From the NCBI RefSeq assembly GCF_000196315.1, contig NC_014230.1:2380501-2444500 (forward strand): a stretch of DNA of 64,000 nucleotides, written 5' to 3'. The notes below the pieces were generated by a model. It did no database searches. It worked only from the letters and a program-made list of their open reading frames with translations, and was not told the DNA's origin. Below are positions 55,474 through 63,592 of this stretch, one piece after another. This stretch comes from Croceibacter atlanticus HTCC2559 (GTDB lineage Bacteria > Bacteroidota > Bacteroidia > Flavobacteriales > Flavobacteriaceae). The number at the start of each line of letters is the position of its first letter. Within the stretch, counting starts at the first letter, position 1. Both the position numbers and the translations under genes were made by a program.

Positions 55474-56033
55474 AAGATGAAGAATTAGATAACGTGTTTA
55501 AAGATTTAAATTTTGATGTCTTTGAGCCTGAAGAAAATCATGAGGAAGCGTTTTTAAAAAAGCTAAACGCAAAAAGTATAGCACAAGCTAAACACCAAAA
55601 GGGTACCATATTTAATCTATGGAAACCGCTTTTATCTGTTGCTGCCTGTGTATTGGTTGGTGTATTTCTTTTTAAAAGCTACACCTCTCCAATTCACGTA
55701 GAAACTGCAGATTTAGCAAGTGTTTCTAAGGAAATGAAACAAACTCAAGATTTTTACAGTGTTCTCATTACATCTGAGTTAAGTAAGTTAGAACAACAAC
55801 AAACACCAGAAACAAAACAATTAATAGACGATACAATGCGCCAGTTAAATGTTTTAGAAAAAGACTATCAAAAATTAAAAAAAGACCTAGTAGATAGCGG
55901 TGAAGACAAACGTGTTATTTATGCAATGGTCACAAATTTTCAACAGCGTACTGCATTACTTCAAAATGTATTAGAAACTATTGAGAACATTCAACAATTA
56001 AAAGAACAAGACAATGAAAGCAATATACTTTAA
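55470..56033 (+). CDS. Putative membrane anti-sigma factor
   Basis: A 187-residue protein with a short acidic cytoplasmic N-terminus, one membrane span (about residues 48-66, LLSVAACVLVGVFLF) and a coiled-coil-rich periplasmic part. Overlapping the sigma gene by 4 bases and having the single-span layout, it is probably the anti-sigma factor, although I see no zinc anti-sigma HxxxCxxC motif. It overlaps the next gene by 20 bases. Confidence 0.7.
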   Translation: MKDEELDNVFKDLNFDVFEPEENHEEAFLKKLNAKSIAQAKHQKGTIFNLWKPLLSVAACVLVGVFLFKSYTSPIHVETADLASVSKEMKQTQDFYSVLITSELSKLEQQQTPETKQLIDDTMRQLNVLEKDYQKLKKDLVDSGEDKRVIYAMVTNFQQRTALLQNVLETIENIQQLKEQDNESNIL

Positions 56034-57120
56034 CCTACTACTCATACTGGTTTTTCCAGCATTGGTTTTAGCAAATCCTGTTCATGACAAGAACTGGAAA
56101 GGAAAATATACTAAAGAGAAAAAAATTAATAAAGAGTTTTCTGTTACCTCAGATGCATTGTTAAACATAAGTAATGATTACGGCAATATAGATATTACCA
56201 CTTGGGAAGAAAATAGAGTTGTTATTCAAGTTATTATTAAAACAAATGGAGATGATGAGCAAAAGGTAAGAGAAAAACTAAATGACATTACAGTTAATTT
56301 TGAAGCATCAAGTTCTTATGTAACTGCAAAAACTAAGATTGATAAAAATGAAAGTCAAAGTTGGTGGAGTAGCTGGACTGGCGGCAACAATAGCCACAGT
56401 ATAAATATGGAAATTAATTATATTATAAAGTTACCAGCCACAAATGCTGTTAATTTAGAAAATGACTATGGTAATATCTCTATAGACAGATTGCTAGGTA
56501 ACGCTAATTTAGATTGTGATTATGGTAAACTTAATATAGGCGAATTATTGGCTGATAATAATAAAATTTCATTCGATTATAATACAGGTTGCACCTTCGA
56601 TTATATTAAAAGCGCTACAATTAATGCAGGATACAGTACATATTCAATAGAGAAAGCAGGAAATCTTATTATAAATGCAGATTACTCTAACGGAAGCATT
56701 AAAGAAGTAAAAAACCTTCAATTTAATGCAGACTACGGAAGTTTTAAAATTGACAAAGTAAACAACATTCAAGGTGATGGTGATTATTGCACCGTTAAGT
56801 TAGGAGATGTTTTTGGCAATGTAGAGTTAACTTCAGATTATGGGAATTTTATAATAGAACGGCTAACCAAAAATGCTGGAAACGTTAGTTTAAACGGCGA
56901 CTACGCAGGTATGAAGATTGGGTATGACGCTGCTTATGAATTTACATTTAATGTAAATCTTAGCTATGCTGGCTTTACGGGAACAGATGGTTTAGAGTTT
57001 ACGCTTAAAAATAAAAGTAACTCCAATTCTACATACGAAGGATATAACATTTCTAAATCTGCTAAAAACAATTTATTTATAGATTCAGATTACGGAAGTG
57101 TAAAAATGAATCGACTTTAA
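56014..57120 (+). CDS. Exported repeat protein (DUF4097-type adhesin)
   Basis: A 368-residue protein with signal peptide (LVFPALVLAN). From residue ~50 it is a series of short strand repeats with DYGN-like turns, about ten of them (SNDYGNIDI, ENDYGNISI, DCDYGKLNI, NADYGSFKI, TSDYGNFII, NGDYAGMKI, DSDYGSVKM). Such repeats stack into a right-handed beta helix. It is likely a surface or periplasmic protein regulated by the adjoining sigma/anti-sigma pair. Its start overlaps the previous gene by 20 bases. Confidence 0.8.
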   Translation: MKAIYFNLLLILVFPALVLANPVHDKNWKGKYTKEKKINKEFSVTSDALLNISNDYGNIDITTWEENRVVIQVIIKTNGDDEQKVREKLNDITVNFEASSSYVTAKTKIDKNESQSWWSSWTGGNNSHSINMEINYIIKLPATNAVNLENDYGNISIDRLLGNANLDCDYGKLNIGELLADNNKISFDYNTGCTFDYIKSATINAGYSTYSIEKAGNLIINADYSNGSIKEVKNLQFNADYGSFKIDKVNNIQGDGDYCTVKLGDVFGNVELTSDYGNFIIERLTKNAGNVSLNGDYAGMKIGYDAAYEFTFNVNLSYAGFTGTDGLEFTLKNKSNSNSTYEGYNISKSAKNNLFIDSDYGSVKMNRL

Positions 57121-57152
57121 TCAATTATCTAATCAATCATAAAAACGAACAC

Positions 57153-57887
57153 ATGAAATTTAAATTAATAATCCTCGCAACACTTTGCTTTAGCTTACAA
57201 TCTATTAATGCACAATGGTGGTCTAATGGTACAAAAGTAGAAGGCAACGGAACTATTAAAACCGAAAATAGATCTGTAGGTACTTATGATGAAGTAAATC
57301 TCTCAGGCTTTTTTGATGTTATTTTAGAACAAGGAACCGAAGGAAACTTAACGGTGCAAGCAGAGAGCAATTTATTAGAGTACATTACTACAGAAGTAGA
57401 AAATAACGCTCTAAAGATTTCAACTAAAAAAGGGTACAACTTGCGCACCTCTAAACGCATGCAGGTAATAATTACCGTACCGTTTAAAGATATTGACAAA
57501 GTTGCGTTATCTGGATCTGGTGATATTATAGGAAAAGATCTCATAACAGCTAAGAACTTTAAGGCCCTTATTTCTGGTTCTGGTGATATCTCTTTAAGTG
57601 TTGAAGCTAAAACTATTGAGACTGCTCTATCTGGCTCTGGAGATATCAAGTTAACCGGTACAACAGATAAATTATCTGCAAAAGTTGCCGGCTCTGGAGA
57701 TATTTCTTGCTATGATTTGAAAGCAAAAGATGTAGAGGCTAAAGTAAACGGTTCTGGAGATGTAGAAGTTTATGCAAGCAAATCATTATATGCTAGAGTT
57801 TCTGGTTCTGGAGATATTGATTATAAAGGAAACCCAGCAAATGTAGATAAAAAGACAAGTGGGTCTGGAGATGTTACAGCGCATTAA
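57153..57887 (+). CDS. Head-GIN-domain (DUF2807) exported protein
   Basis: A 244-residue protein with a signal peptide ending SINAQ. A VNLSGFFDVILEQG opening is typical of DUF2807, and seven GSGD(I/V) repeats follow (SGSGDIIG, SGSGDISL, SGSGDIKL, AGSGDISC, NGSGDVEV, SGSGDIDY, SGSGDVTA), one per beta-helix coil. Probably a cell-envelope adhesin or scaffold. It ends the sigma-factor operon, with a terminator after it. Confidence 0.9.
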   Translation: MKFKLIILATLCFSLQSINAQWWSNGTKVEGNGTIKTENRSVGTYDEVNLSGFFDVILEQGTEGNLTVQAESNLLEYITTEVENNALKISTKKGYNLRTSKRMQVIITVPFKDIDKVALSGSGDIIGKDLITAKNFKALISGSGDISLSVEAKTIETALSGSGDIKLTGTTDKLSAKVAGSGDISCYDLKAKDVEAKVNGSGDVEVYASKSLYARVSGSGDIDYKGNPANVDKKTSGSGDVTAH

Positions 57888-57903
57888 AAATATTTACTCA
57901 AAT

Positions 57904-57942
57904 AGTAAAACGCCAACTAAAGTTTTTAGTTTGCGTTTTACT
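57904..57942. terminator. Bidirectional terminator
   Basis: AGTAAAACGC (57904-57913) pairs with GCGTTTTACT (57933-57942), with a second stem AACTAAA/TTTAGTT inside. Lies between two convergent genes. Confidence 0.8.
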
Positions 57943-57943
57943 T

Positions 57944-58564
57944 TTAATATATTTCTAAACTTCCTTTACCTTCTCGTATTACTTCGGCTTCATCACCTGT
58001 AAGATCTATAACTGTTGAGGCTATATTATCTCCATAGCCTCCATCTATAACAATATCTACGTGTTTGTCCCATTTTTCTAAAATAAGACTTGGGTCTGTA
58101 GTATACTCTATAACGTCATCTTCATCTCTAATAGATGTTGAAATAATTGGATTACCTAGCCCACTTACTAATGCATTACAAATACTGTTATCTGGTACTC
58201 TTATTCCAACAGTCTTCTTTTTCTTAAAGACGTTAGGTAAGTTATTATTGCCTGGAAGAATAAATGTATAAGGTCCTGGCAAACAACGCTTCAATATTTT
58301 AAATGTACGCGTATCTATTTGCTTTACATAGTCTGATAGGTTACTTAAATCTTCACAGATAAAAGAAAAATTTGCCTTCTCTAATTTTACATTTTTTAGC
58401 TTAGCAATACGCTCTAAGGCGCTTACATTAGAGATATCACAACCAAGCCCATAAACTGTGTCTGTTGGGTAAATAACCAAAGCTCCATCACGCAATGCAT
58501 TTACTACTTGCTTTATTTGTTTAGGATTTGGGTTGTCTTCGTATATACGTATTAGTTCTGCCAT
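57944..58564 (-). CDS. L-threonylcarbamoyladenylate synthase (Sua5/YciO/YrdC)
   Basis: A 206-residue YrdC-domain protein with the KxT motif-type start region (ALVIYPTDTVYGLGCDISN), then KRCLPGPYTFILPGN and the IVIDGGYGDNIASTVIDLTG block. These enzymes make the TC-AMP donor for the t6A37 modification of tRNA. No C-terminal Sua5 domain is attached, so it is of TsaC or YciO length. A single family member might fill the TsaC role. Confidence 0.9.
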   Translation of the reverse strand: MAELIRIYEDNPNPKQIKQVVNALRDGALVIYPTDTVYGLGCDISNVSALERIAKLKNVKLEKANFSFICEDLSNLSDYVKQIDTRTFKILKRCLPGPYTFILPGNNNLPNVFKKKKTVGIRVPDNSICNALVSGLGNPIISTSIRDEDDVIEYTTDPSLILEKWDKHVDIVIDGGYGDNIASTVIDLTGDEAEVIREGKGSLEIY

Positions 58565-58573
58565 ATTTTTAAT

Positions 58574-58783
58574 TTAATCTCTATTAACTTCACTTTCTAA
58601 TTTTAAGACGTGGTCTCCATCTTCCTGCTTAATATAAAGTGCTTTATTATTTGTCTCTCCATCTCTAGTAACGTCTGTACCTTTTATGGTTTTAGTTACA
58701 GATTTAGTATAAGTTTCTACAACCTTTCCGGAAGCTTCACCACTTCCCCATTTCCAGGTTACACTAGTACCTTCTTTAATCAT
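58574..58783 (-). CDS. DUF2945 / hypervirulence-associated TUDOR-domain protein
   Basis: A 69-residue small basic beta-barrel: start KEGTSVTWKWGSGEASGKVVETY, end KALYIKQEDGDHVLKLESEV, both typical of DUF2945. Function unknown; the fold suggests a nucleic-acid or peptide-binding module. Nine bases upstream of the Sua5-type gene on the same strand. Confidence 0.85.
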   Translation of the reverse strand: MIKEGTSVTWKWGSGEASGKVVETYTKSVTKTIKGTDVTRDGETNNKALYIKQEDGDHVLKLESEVNRD

Positions 58784-58907
58784 GTTTAGTCTTTTTCTTT
58801 AAAATTACTACAAAATATATAATCATATTAGGTTTTTTATGAAGCTTTAACAGTTGTTACACTGTTTTAGCACGACATTTGATTTAGAGGAATTAAAAAA
58901 GAAAAAT

Positions 58908-59798
58908 ATGACCATTATAAAATCTATATGTATTGCAGTATCTCTTATGCTGTCTTTTTCATGCAGTTCAGATAACTCTAGTACCACAATTCAAGATCCT
59001 GTTACAGAAAATCCTCAAGAAGAACCACAAAACCTTGAAGCAGAAGATATATTTGATGTAAGCTATGGAGACCATCAACAACAGGCTTATGACATTTACT
59101 TGCCTGCAAATAGAACTACAGAAGCCACTAAAGTAATATTATTAATACATGGTGGTAGCTGGACAGCTGGTGATAAAAGTGATATGAATTATTTTCTACC
59201 TATTTTACAACCACAACTTTCCGAATATGCAATAGTAAATATGAACTATGTTCTTGCTAATGAAACTACAGCTGCATTTCCTAATCAGATAACTGATGTT
59301 GGTGCAGTAATAGAACACGTGAAAAACAATGCCTCAGAATACCACATAAACCCAACATTTGGAGTTATTGGTCTTAGCGCCGGTGCGCATATTGGATTGC
59401 AGTATACATATGCAGAAGATACTAACCAAGATATTAAAATGGCTTGTAGCGTTGTTGGACCTGTAGATTTTACAGATCCTTATTATTCTGAAAACCCTCA
59501 ATTTCAATTTGTAAACGATTTAGTAGATGAAGATGCTTATCCTGAAGGTACAAATTTTGAAGAGGTTTTAAGTCCTGCATTACAAGTCTCCCAACAAAGT
59601 GTGCCTACTATATTATTTTATGGAGAAAGTGATCCTTTGGTGCCACTAAGCCAAGCTAATGCCATTAACGATGCTTTAGAAGCAAATAACGTTACACACC
59701 AATTAACAACTTATGAAGGTGGTCATGCCAATTGGAGTTTAGCAAGCTATGCAGATTTACAATCTAAGCTTTCAATATTTATTAATGAGCATCTTTAA
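58908..59798 (+). CDS. Alpha/beta-hydrolase lipoprotein (esterase-like)
   Basis: About 296 residues from the ATG at 58908, where a lipobox signal begins (CIAVSLMLSFSC-SSDNS); a TTG at 58854 would put 18 polar residues ahead of the signal peptide, so I reject it. The hydrolase shows an HGGSW oxyanion motif, the GLSAG nucleophile elbow, an Asp in YGESDPLV and a His in GGHANW. It probably cleaves esters or acetyl groups of saccharides or peptides at the cell surface. Confidence 0.85.
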   Translation: MTIIKSICIAVSLMLSFSCSSDNSSTTIQDPVTENPQEEPQNLEAEDIFDVSYGDHQQQAYDIYLPANRTTEATKVILLIHGGSWTAGDKSDMNYFLPILQPQLSEYAIVNMNYVLANETTAAFPNQITDVGAVIEHVKNNASEYHINPTFGVIGLSAGAHIGLQYTYAEDTNQDIKMACSVVGPVDFTDPYYSENPQFQFVNDLVDEDAYPEGTNFEEVLSPALQVSQQSVPTILFYGESDPLVPLSQANAINDALEANNVTHQLTTYEGGHANWSLASYADLQSKLSIFINEHL

Positions 59799-59812
59799 AA
59801 ACTATCAAGCAT

Positions 59813-59845
59813 AAAAAAAGCTTCCAAAATTGGAAGCTTTTTTTT
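59813..59845. terminator. Bidirectional terminator
   Basis: AAAAAAAGCTTCCAA (59813-59827) pairs with TTGGAAGCTTTTTTT (59830 onward) around a 2-base loop; between the esterase gene and rpmE, which converge. Confidence 0.9.
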
Positions 59846-59870
59846 ATTGTATAAAAGAGTACTAAAAAGT

Positions 59871-60152
59871 TTAGTCTTCTTTAGTTTCTTCAGCTTTAGC
59901 AGGCTTCTTAAACTTAGCATACTTGTTCTTAAACTTGTCAATACGACCAGCTGTATCAAGTAATTTAGCTTTACCTGTATAGAAAGGATGAGATGTTCTA
60001 GAAATTTCTAATTTCACTAATGGATACTCAGTACCATCAACTTCGATCGTTTCTTTAGAATTAGCAGTAGATTTAGTTAAAAATACTTCGTCGTTAGACA
60101 TATCTTTAAACGCTACTACTCTATAGTTTTCTGGATGTACACCTTGCTTCAT
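59871..60152 (-). CDS. rpmE: 50S ribosomal protein L31, type B (zinc-free)
   Basis: A 93-residue L31 type B: the start [28 protein letters not shown] and the [28 protein letters not shown] segment are hallmark. The cysteines of zinc-binding type A are absent. Acidic/Lys-rich tail ([11 protein letters not shown]). Confidence 0.97.
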   Translation of the reverse strand: MKQGVHPENYRVVAFKDMSNDEVFLTKSTANSKETIEVDGTEYPLVKLEISRTSHPFYTGKAKLLDTAGRIDKFKNKYAKFKKPAKAEETKED

Positions 60153-60187
60153 CGTTGTAATCTTTTTCAGTTTGATTTTTAGAAGTG

Positions 60188-60217
60188 CAAATTTAGTTAT
60201 TTTACTTTAATTTGCAA
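60188..60217 (-). promoter_or_regulatory. Promoter of rpmE
   Basis: On the minus strand TTG (60217-60215), 19 bases, then TAAATTTG (60195-60188). Start codon 35 bases later. Confidence 0.6.
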
Positions 60218-60276
60218 GTAGTTATTGTTATTTTTTTAATGCACTATAAAATACAGTGTGCAATGTAACATATTCC

Positions 60277-60284
60277 TATATTTG
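60277..60284 (+). promoter_or_regulatory. Candidate -7 element of the DUF4199 gene
   Basis: TATATTTG fits the -7 consensus exactly and lies 37 bases before the ATG at 60322; the -33 region is poor. Confidence 0.45.
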
Positions 60285-60321
60285 TGTACTAAGATAGTAT
60301 AACCATTAACACATTATACTC

Positions 60322-60852
60322 ATGGAAAACGCTTACAGAAAATCTGCAACCTCTTACGGCATCACGTTAGGTGTCATCTTATCTTTATTAACAGTAATTG
60401 GCTATGCTGTATATCTAGACCTATTTACTGCTTGGTGGTTTGGTATACTAAACATACTACTTATTATTGTCTTCGGAATTTTATCTGCAAAGAAAACAAA
60501 ACAACTAATTGAAGGCTACACTACCTTTAAACAAGCATTTACAGGCTATTTTATAACAATTGCCTTAGGAACATTTATTAGTACAGTAGTAAGCTTATTA
60601 ATATTTAATGTTATTGATACAGATGCTGCTCAAATTTTAAACGAGAAGATTATTGAAAACTCTGAAGCTATGATGCAAAAATTTGGTGCACCACAGTCTG
60701 AGATAGATAAAGCAATTGTTGCTATGGAAGAAGATAACCAATTCTCTATGATGAATTACATTAAAGGATGGTTTGGTTTCTTGGTATTTTACGCAGTAGT
60801 TGGGCTTATCGTTGCATTAATCTTTAGAGAGAAAGATCCTACCAAAGTATAA
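60322..60852 (+). CDS. DUF4199 membrane protein
   Basis: A 176-residue protein with four probable membrane helices, two in the first 60 residues, one near residue 80 (AFTGYFITIALGTFISTVVSLLIF) and one at the C-terminus (FLVFYAVVGLIVALIF). DUF4199 is a widespread Bacteroidota family without known function. Three bases separate it from the glycosyltransferase gene, the usual flavobacterial pair. Confidence 0.88.
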   Translation: MENAYRKSATSYGITLGVILSLLTVIGYAVYLDLFTAWWFGILNILLIIVFGILSAKKTKQLIEGYTTFKQAFTGYFITIALGTFISTVVSLLIFNVIDTDAAQILNEKIIENSEAMMQKFGAPQSEIDKAIVAMEEDNQFSMMNYIKGWFGFLVFYAVVGLIVALIFREKDPTKV

Positions 60853-60855
60853 TTC

Positions 60856-61809
60856 ATGCAGTTATCTATTGTCATTCCGCTTTTAAATGAAGGCGAATCT
60901 TTAAACGAACTTTATAATTGGATTGCATCTGTGATGCAGTCCAATTCATTTTCATATGAACTTCTGTTTATAGATGATGGTAGTACGGATAACTCATGGG
61001 AAATAATTACTGCGCTCTCCCAACAAGACAAAAATGTAAAAGGCATACGTTTTAATAGAAATTACGGCAAATCTCAAGCTTTGCACGCAGGTTTTAAGTG
61101 CGTAAAAGGTGATGTGGTAATTACAATGGATGCAGATTTACAAGACAGTCCAGATGAAATTCCAGAATTGTATAACCTTATTATCAAAGATGGTTATGAT
61201 CTTGTTTCTGGCTGGAAGAAAAAGCGTTATGACTCTAAGCTCACAAAAAACTTACCTTCTAAACTTTTTAATGCAGCCGCAAGGAAAACATCTGGTGTAA
61301 AGCTTCACGACTTTAATTGTGGCTTAAAAGCTTACAATCAAGTTGTTGTGAAGAATATTGATGTTTATGGAGAAATGCATCGTTATATACCAGTATTAGC
61401 TAAAAATGCTGGATTTACTAACATTACAGAGAAAGTAGTTAAGCACCAAGCCAGAAAATATGGGACAACTAAATTTGGAGCAGAGCGTTTCATTAATGGT
61501 TTCTTAGATCTTATTACTATTTGGTTCTTATCTAGATTTGCAAAACGACCAATGCACTTATTTGGCGCATTAGGTGTACTTATGTTTATTATAGGATCTT
61601 GTTCTGCAATTTATATTGGTATCTCAAAACTCTATAAACTGGCTCAAGGTTTGCCAGCAATACTCGTTACCAACAATCCTTGGTTTTATATTGCCTTAAC
61701 TACTATGATTATAGGAACACAATTATTCCTGGCAGGCTTTTTAGGAGAGCTTATTCTAAGAAGTAAACGCCAACAAGAACGTTATAGGATAGCTGAAACC
61801 ATAGCGTAA
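60856..61809 (+). CDS. Polyprenyl-phosphate-type glycosyltransferase (GT2)
   Basis: A 317-residue GT2 enzyme: IDDGSTDNSW and MDADLQDSPDEIP (metal-binding DxD) are intact, plus the NRNYGKSQALHAGF segment, and two C-terminal membrane helices follow (about 235-255 and 275-297). This is the DPM1/ArnC/GtrB arrangement, which transfers a sugar to a polyprenyl phosphate at the inner membrane for later export. Sugar unknown. Coupled to the DUF4199 gene. Confidence 0.92.
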   Translation: MQLSIVIPLLNEGESLNELYNWIASVMQSNSFSYELLFIDDGSTDNSWEIITALSQQDKNVKGIRFNRNYGKSQALHAGFKCVKGDVVITMDADLQDSPDEIPELYNLIIKDGYDLVSGWKKKRYDSKLTKNLPSKLFNAAARKTSGVKLHDFNCGLKAYNQVVVKNIDVYGEMHRYIPVLAKNAGFTNITEKVVKHQARKYGTTKFGAERFINGFLDLITIWFLSRFAKRPMHLFGALGVLMFIIGSCSAIYIGISKLYKLAQGLPAILVTNNPWFYIALTTMIIGTQLFLAGFLGELILRSKRQQERYRIAETIA

Positions 61810-61855
61810 TTTACCACATTGGTTTTTCGTATTTTTACACAAAATTTATTGACTC

Positions 61856-63583
61856 ATGACTAACAACCAAGCCATCTTAAAAAAGGCCAACTCTTGGATG
61901 ACCTCGACTTATGATGCTGATACTACTGCAAAAGTAAATCACCTAATTACAAATAATCCTACAGAACTTGAAGATAGTTTTTATAAAAATCTTGAATTTG
62001 GCACTGGTGGTATGCGCGGTATTATGGGCGTTGGCACAAACAGAATTAATAAATACACTTTAGGAAAAAACACACAAGGCCTTTCTAATTTTATGAAACA
62101 GCAGTTTAATGGCGAGCAACTTAAGGTTGTTATCGCTTATGACTGCAGGCATAATAGTAAGTCTCTTGCAAAGACTGTGGCAGATGTTTTTACTGCAAAT
62201 GGTATAGATGTGTTTCTATTTTCAGACTTGAGAACAACTCCAGAGTTATCTTTTTCAGTAAAATATTTAAACTGTCATTGCGGTATTGTATTAACTGCAA
62301 GTCATAATCCGCCAGAGTATAATGGTTATAAAGTGTATTGGCAAGATGGCGGTCAATTGGTGCCACCACAAGATGCTGCTATTATAAATGAAATAGATTC
62401 TTTAAAGTATGAAGACATTTTATTTAAAGGACAAGATGAACGCATTACTTATATAGACAGCACTATTGATGAAGCCTTCTTTGCTGCATCTGTAGATAAT
62501 GGTAGTTTTAATACCCCAAATTCTGCTAAAGAAAATCTTAATATCGTATTCACGTCTTTACACGGTACATCGATAACTGCAATACCACAAGTACTTGAAA
62601 GAGCAGGTTATAACAATGTGAATATTGTAAAGGAACAGGCAGAGCCGAACGGCGATTTTCCAACAGTAAAATCCCCTAATCCAGAAGAACCTGAAGCTTT
62701 AAAAATGGCTACAGATTTAGCTTTAGCTATAAATGCAGATATTGTAATTGGTACAGATCCAGATTCAGATAGATTAGGTATCGCTGTAAGAGATCTTAAA
62801 GATCAAATGGTTTTGCTTAATGGTAATCAAACCATGGTGGTTATGACTTGGTTTTTGCTTGAACAATGGAAAAAAGCGGGAAAACTACATAATGATACTT
62901 TTGTAGGCTCTACTATTGTCTCTACACCTATGCTAAAGGTTATGACAGAAGCTTATGGTGCTCAATACCATGAAGGTCTCACAGGCTTTAAATGGATTGC
63001 TAAAATGATAAAAGATTTACCAGATTTAGATTTTATTGGTGGCGGTGAAGAAAGCTTTGGATTTATGGTTGGAGATTTTGTGAGAGATAAAGATGCGGTA
63101 ACCTCTACTCTATTAGCGTGTGAGATAGCGGCTCAATTAAAAGCTGAAGGCTCTTCTATACTAGACAAACTTCACGACCTTTACTCACAATTTGGCTATT
63201 ACAAAGAAGAATTAATCTCTCTTGTGAAAAAGGGCAAAGAAGGTGCAGAAGAAATAAAGCAAATGCTTATCGAGTTAAGAAACAACCCTTTACAAACTAT
63301 AGCAGGTGAAACTGTTGTAAAGGTGGAAGACTATGCAAACTCTACATCTTTAAACCCTGTATCCCAAAAAACGACAGAGTTAAATATCCCTAAATCTAAC
63401 GTTCTTATTTACTATACAGATAAAGGCACTAAAATAGCTGCAAGGCCAAGTGGAACAGAACCTAAAATTAAGTTTTATATAAGTGTAAATAGTACGTTAT
63501 CTTCTAAAGAAACTATAGACGAAACTACTGCTGTTTTAAATTCAAAAATTGCTTCAATAAAATCTCAACTTGGATTGAGTTAA
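61856..63583 (+). CDS. Phosphohexomutase (phosphoglucomutase/phosphomannomutase)
   Basis: A 575-residue alpha-D-phosphohexomutase: TASHNPPEYNGYKVYW (catalytic phospho-Ser), GTDPDSDRLGIA (metal loop), GGGEESFGFM (sugar loop) and RPSGTEPKIKFY (phosphate site). It interconverts hexose 1- and 6-phosphates. Length fits the long, PGM2-like bacterial group. It is 46 bases behind the glycosyltransferase gene. Confidence 0.95.
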   Translation: MTNNQAILKKANSWMTSTYDADTTAKVNHLITNNPTELEDSFYKNLEFGTGGMRGIMGVGTNRINKYTLGKNTQGLSNFMKQQFNGEQLKVVIAYDCRHNSKSLAKTVADVFTANGIDVFLFSDLRTTPELSFSVKYLNCHCGIVLTASHNPPEYNGYKVYWQDGGQLVPPQDAAIINEIDSLKYEDILFKGQDERITYIDSTIDEAFFAASVDNGSFNTPNSAKENLNIVFTSLHGTSITAIPQVLERAGYNNVNIVKEQAEPNGDFPTVKSPNPEEPEALKMATDLALAINADIVIGTDPDSDRLGIAVRDLKDQMVLLNGNQTMVVMTWFLLEQWKKAGKLHNDTFVGSTIVSTPMLKVMTEAYGAQYHEGLTGFKWIAKMIKDLPDLDFIGGGEESFGFMVGDFVRDKDAVTSTLLACEIAAQLKAEGSSILDKLHDLYSQFGYYKEELISLVKKGKEGAEEIKQMLIELRNNPLQTIAGETVVKVEDYANSTSLNPVSQKTTELNIPKSNVLIYYTDKGTKIAARPSGTEPKIKFYISVNSTLSSKETIDETTAVLNSKIASIKSQLGLS

Positions 63584-63592
63584 ATATATTCT

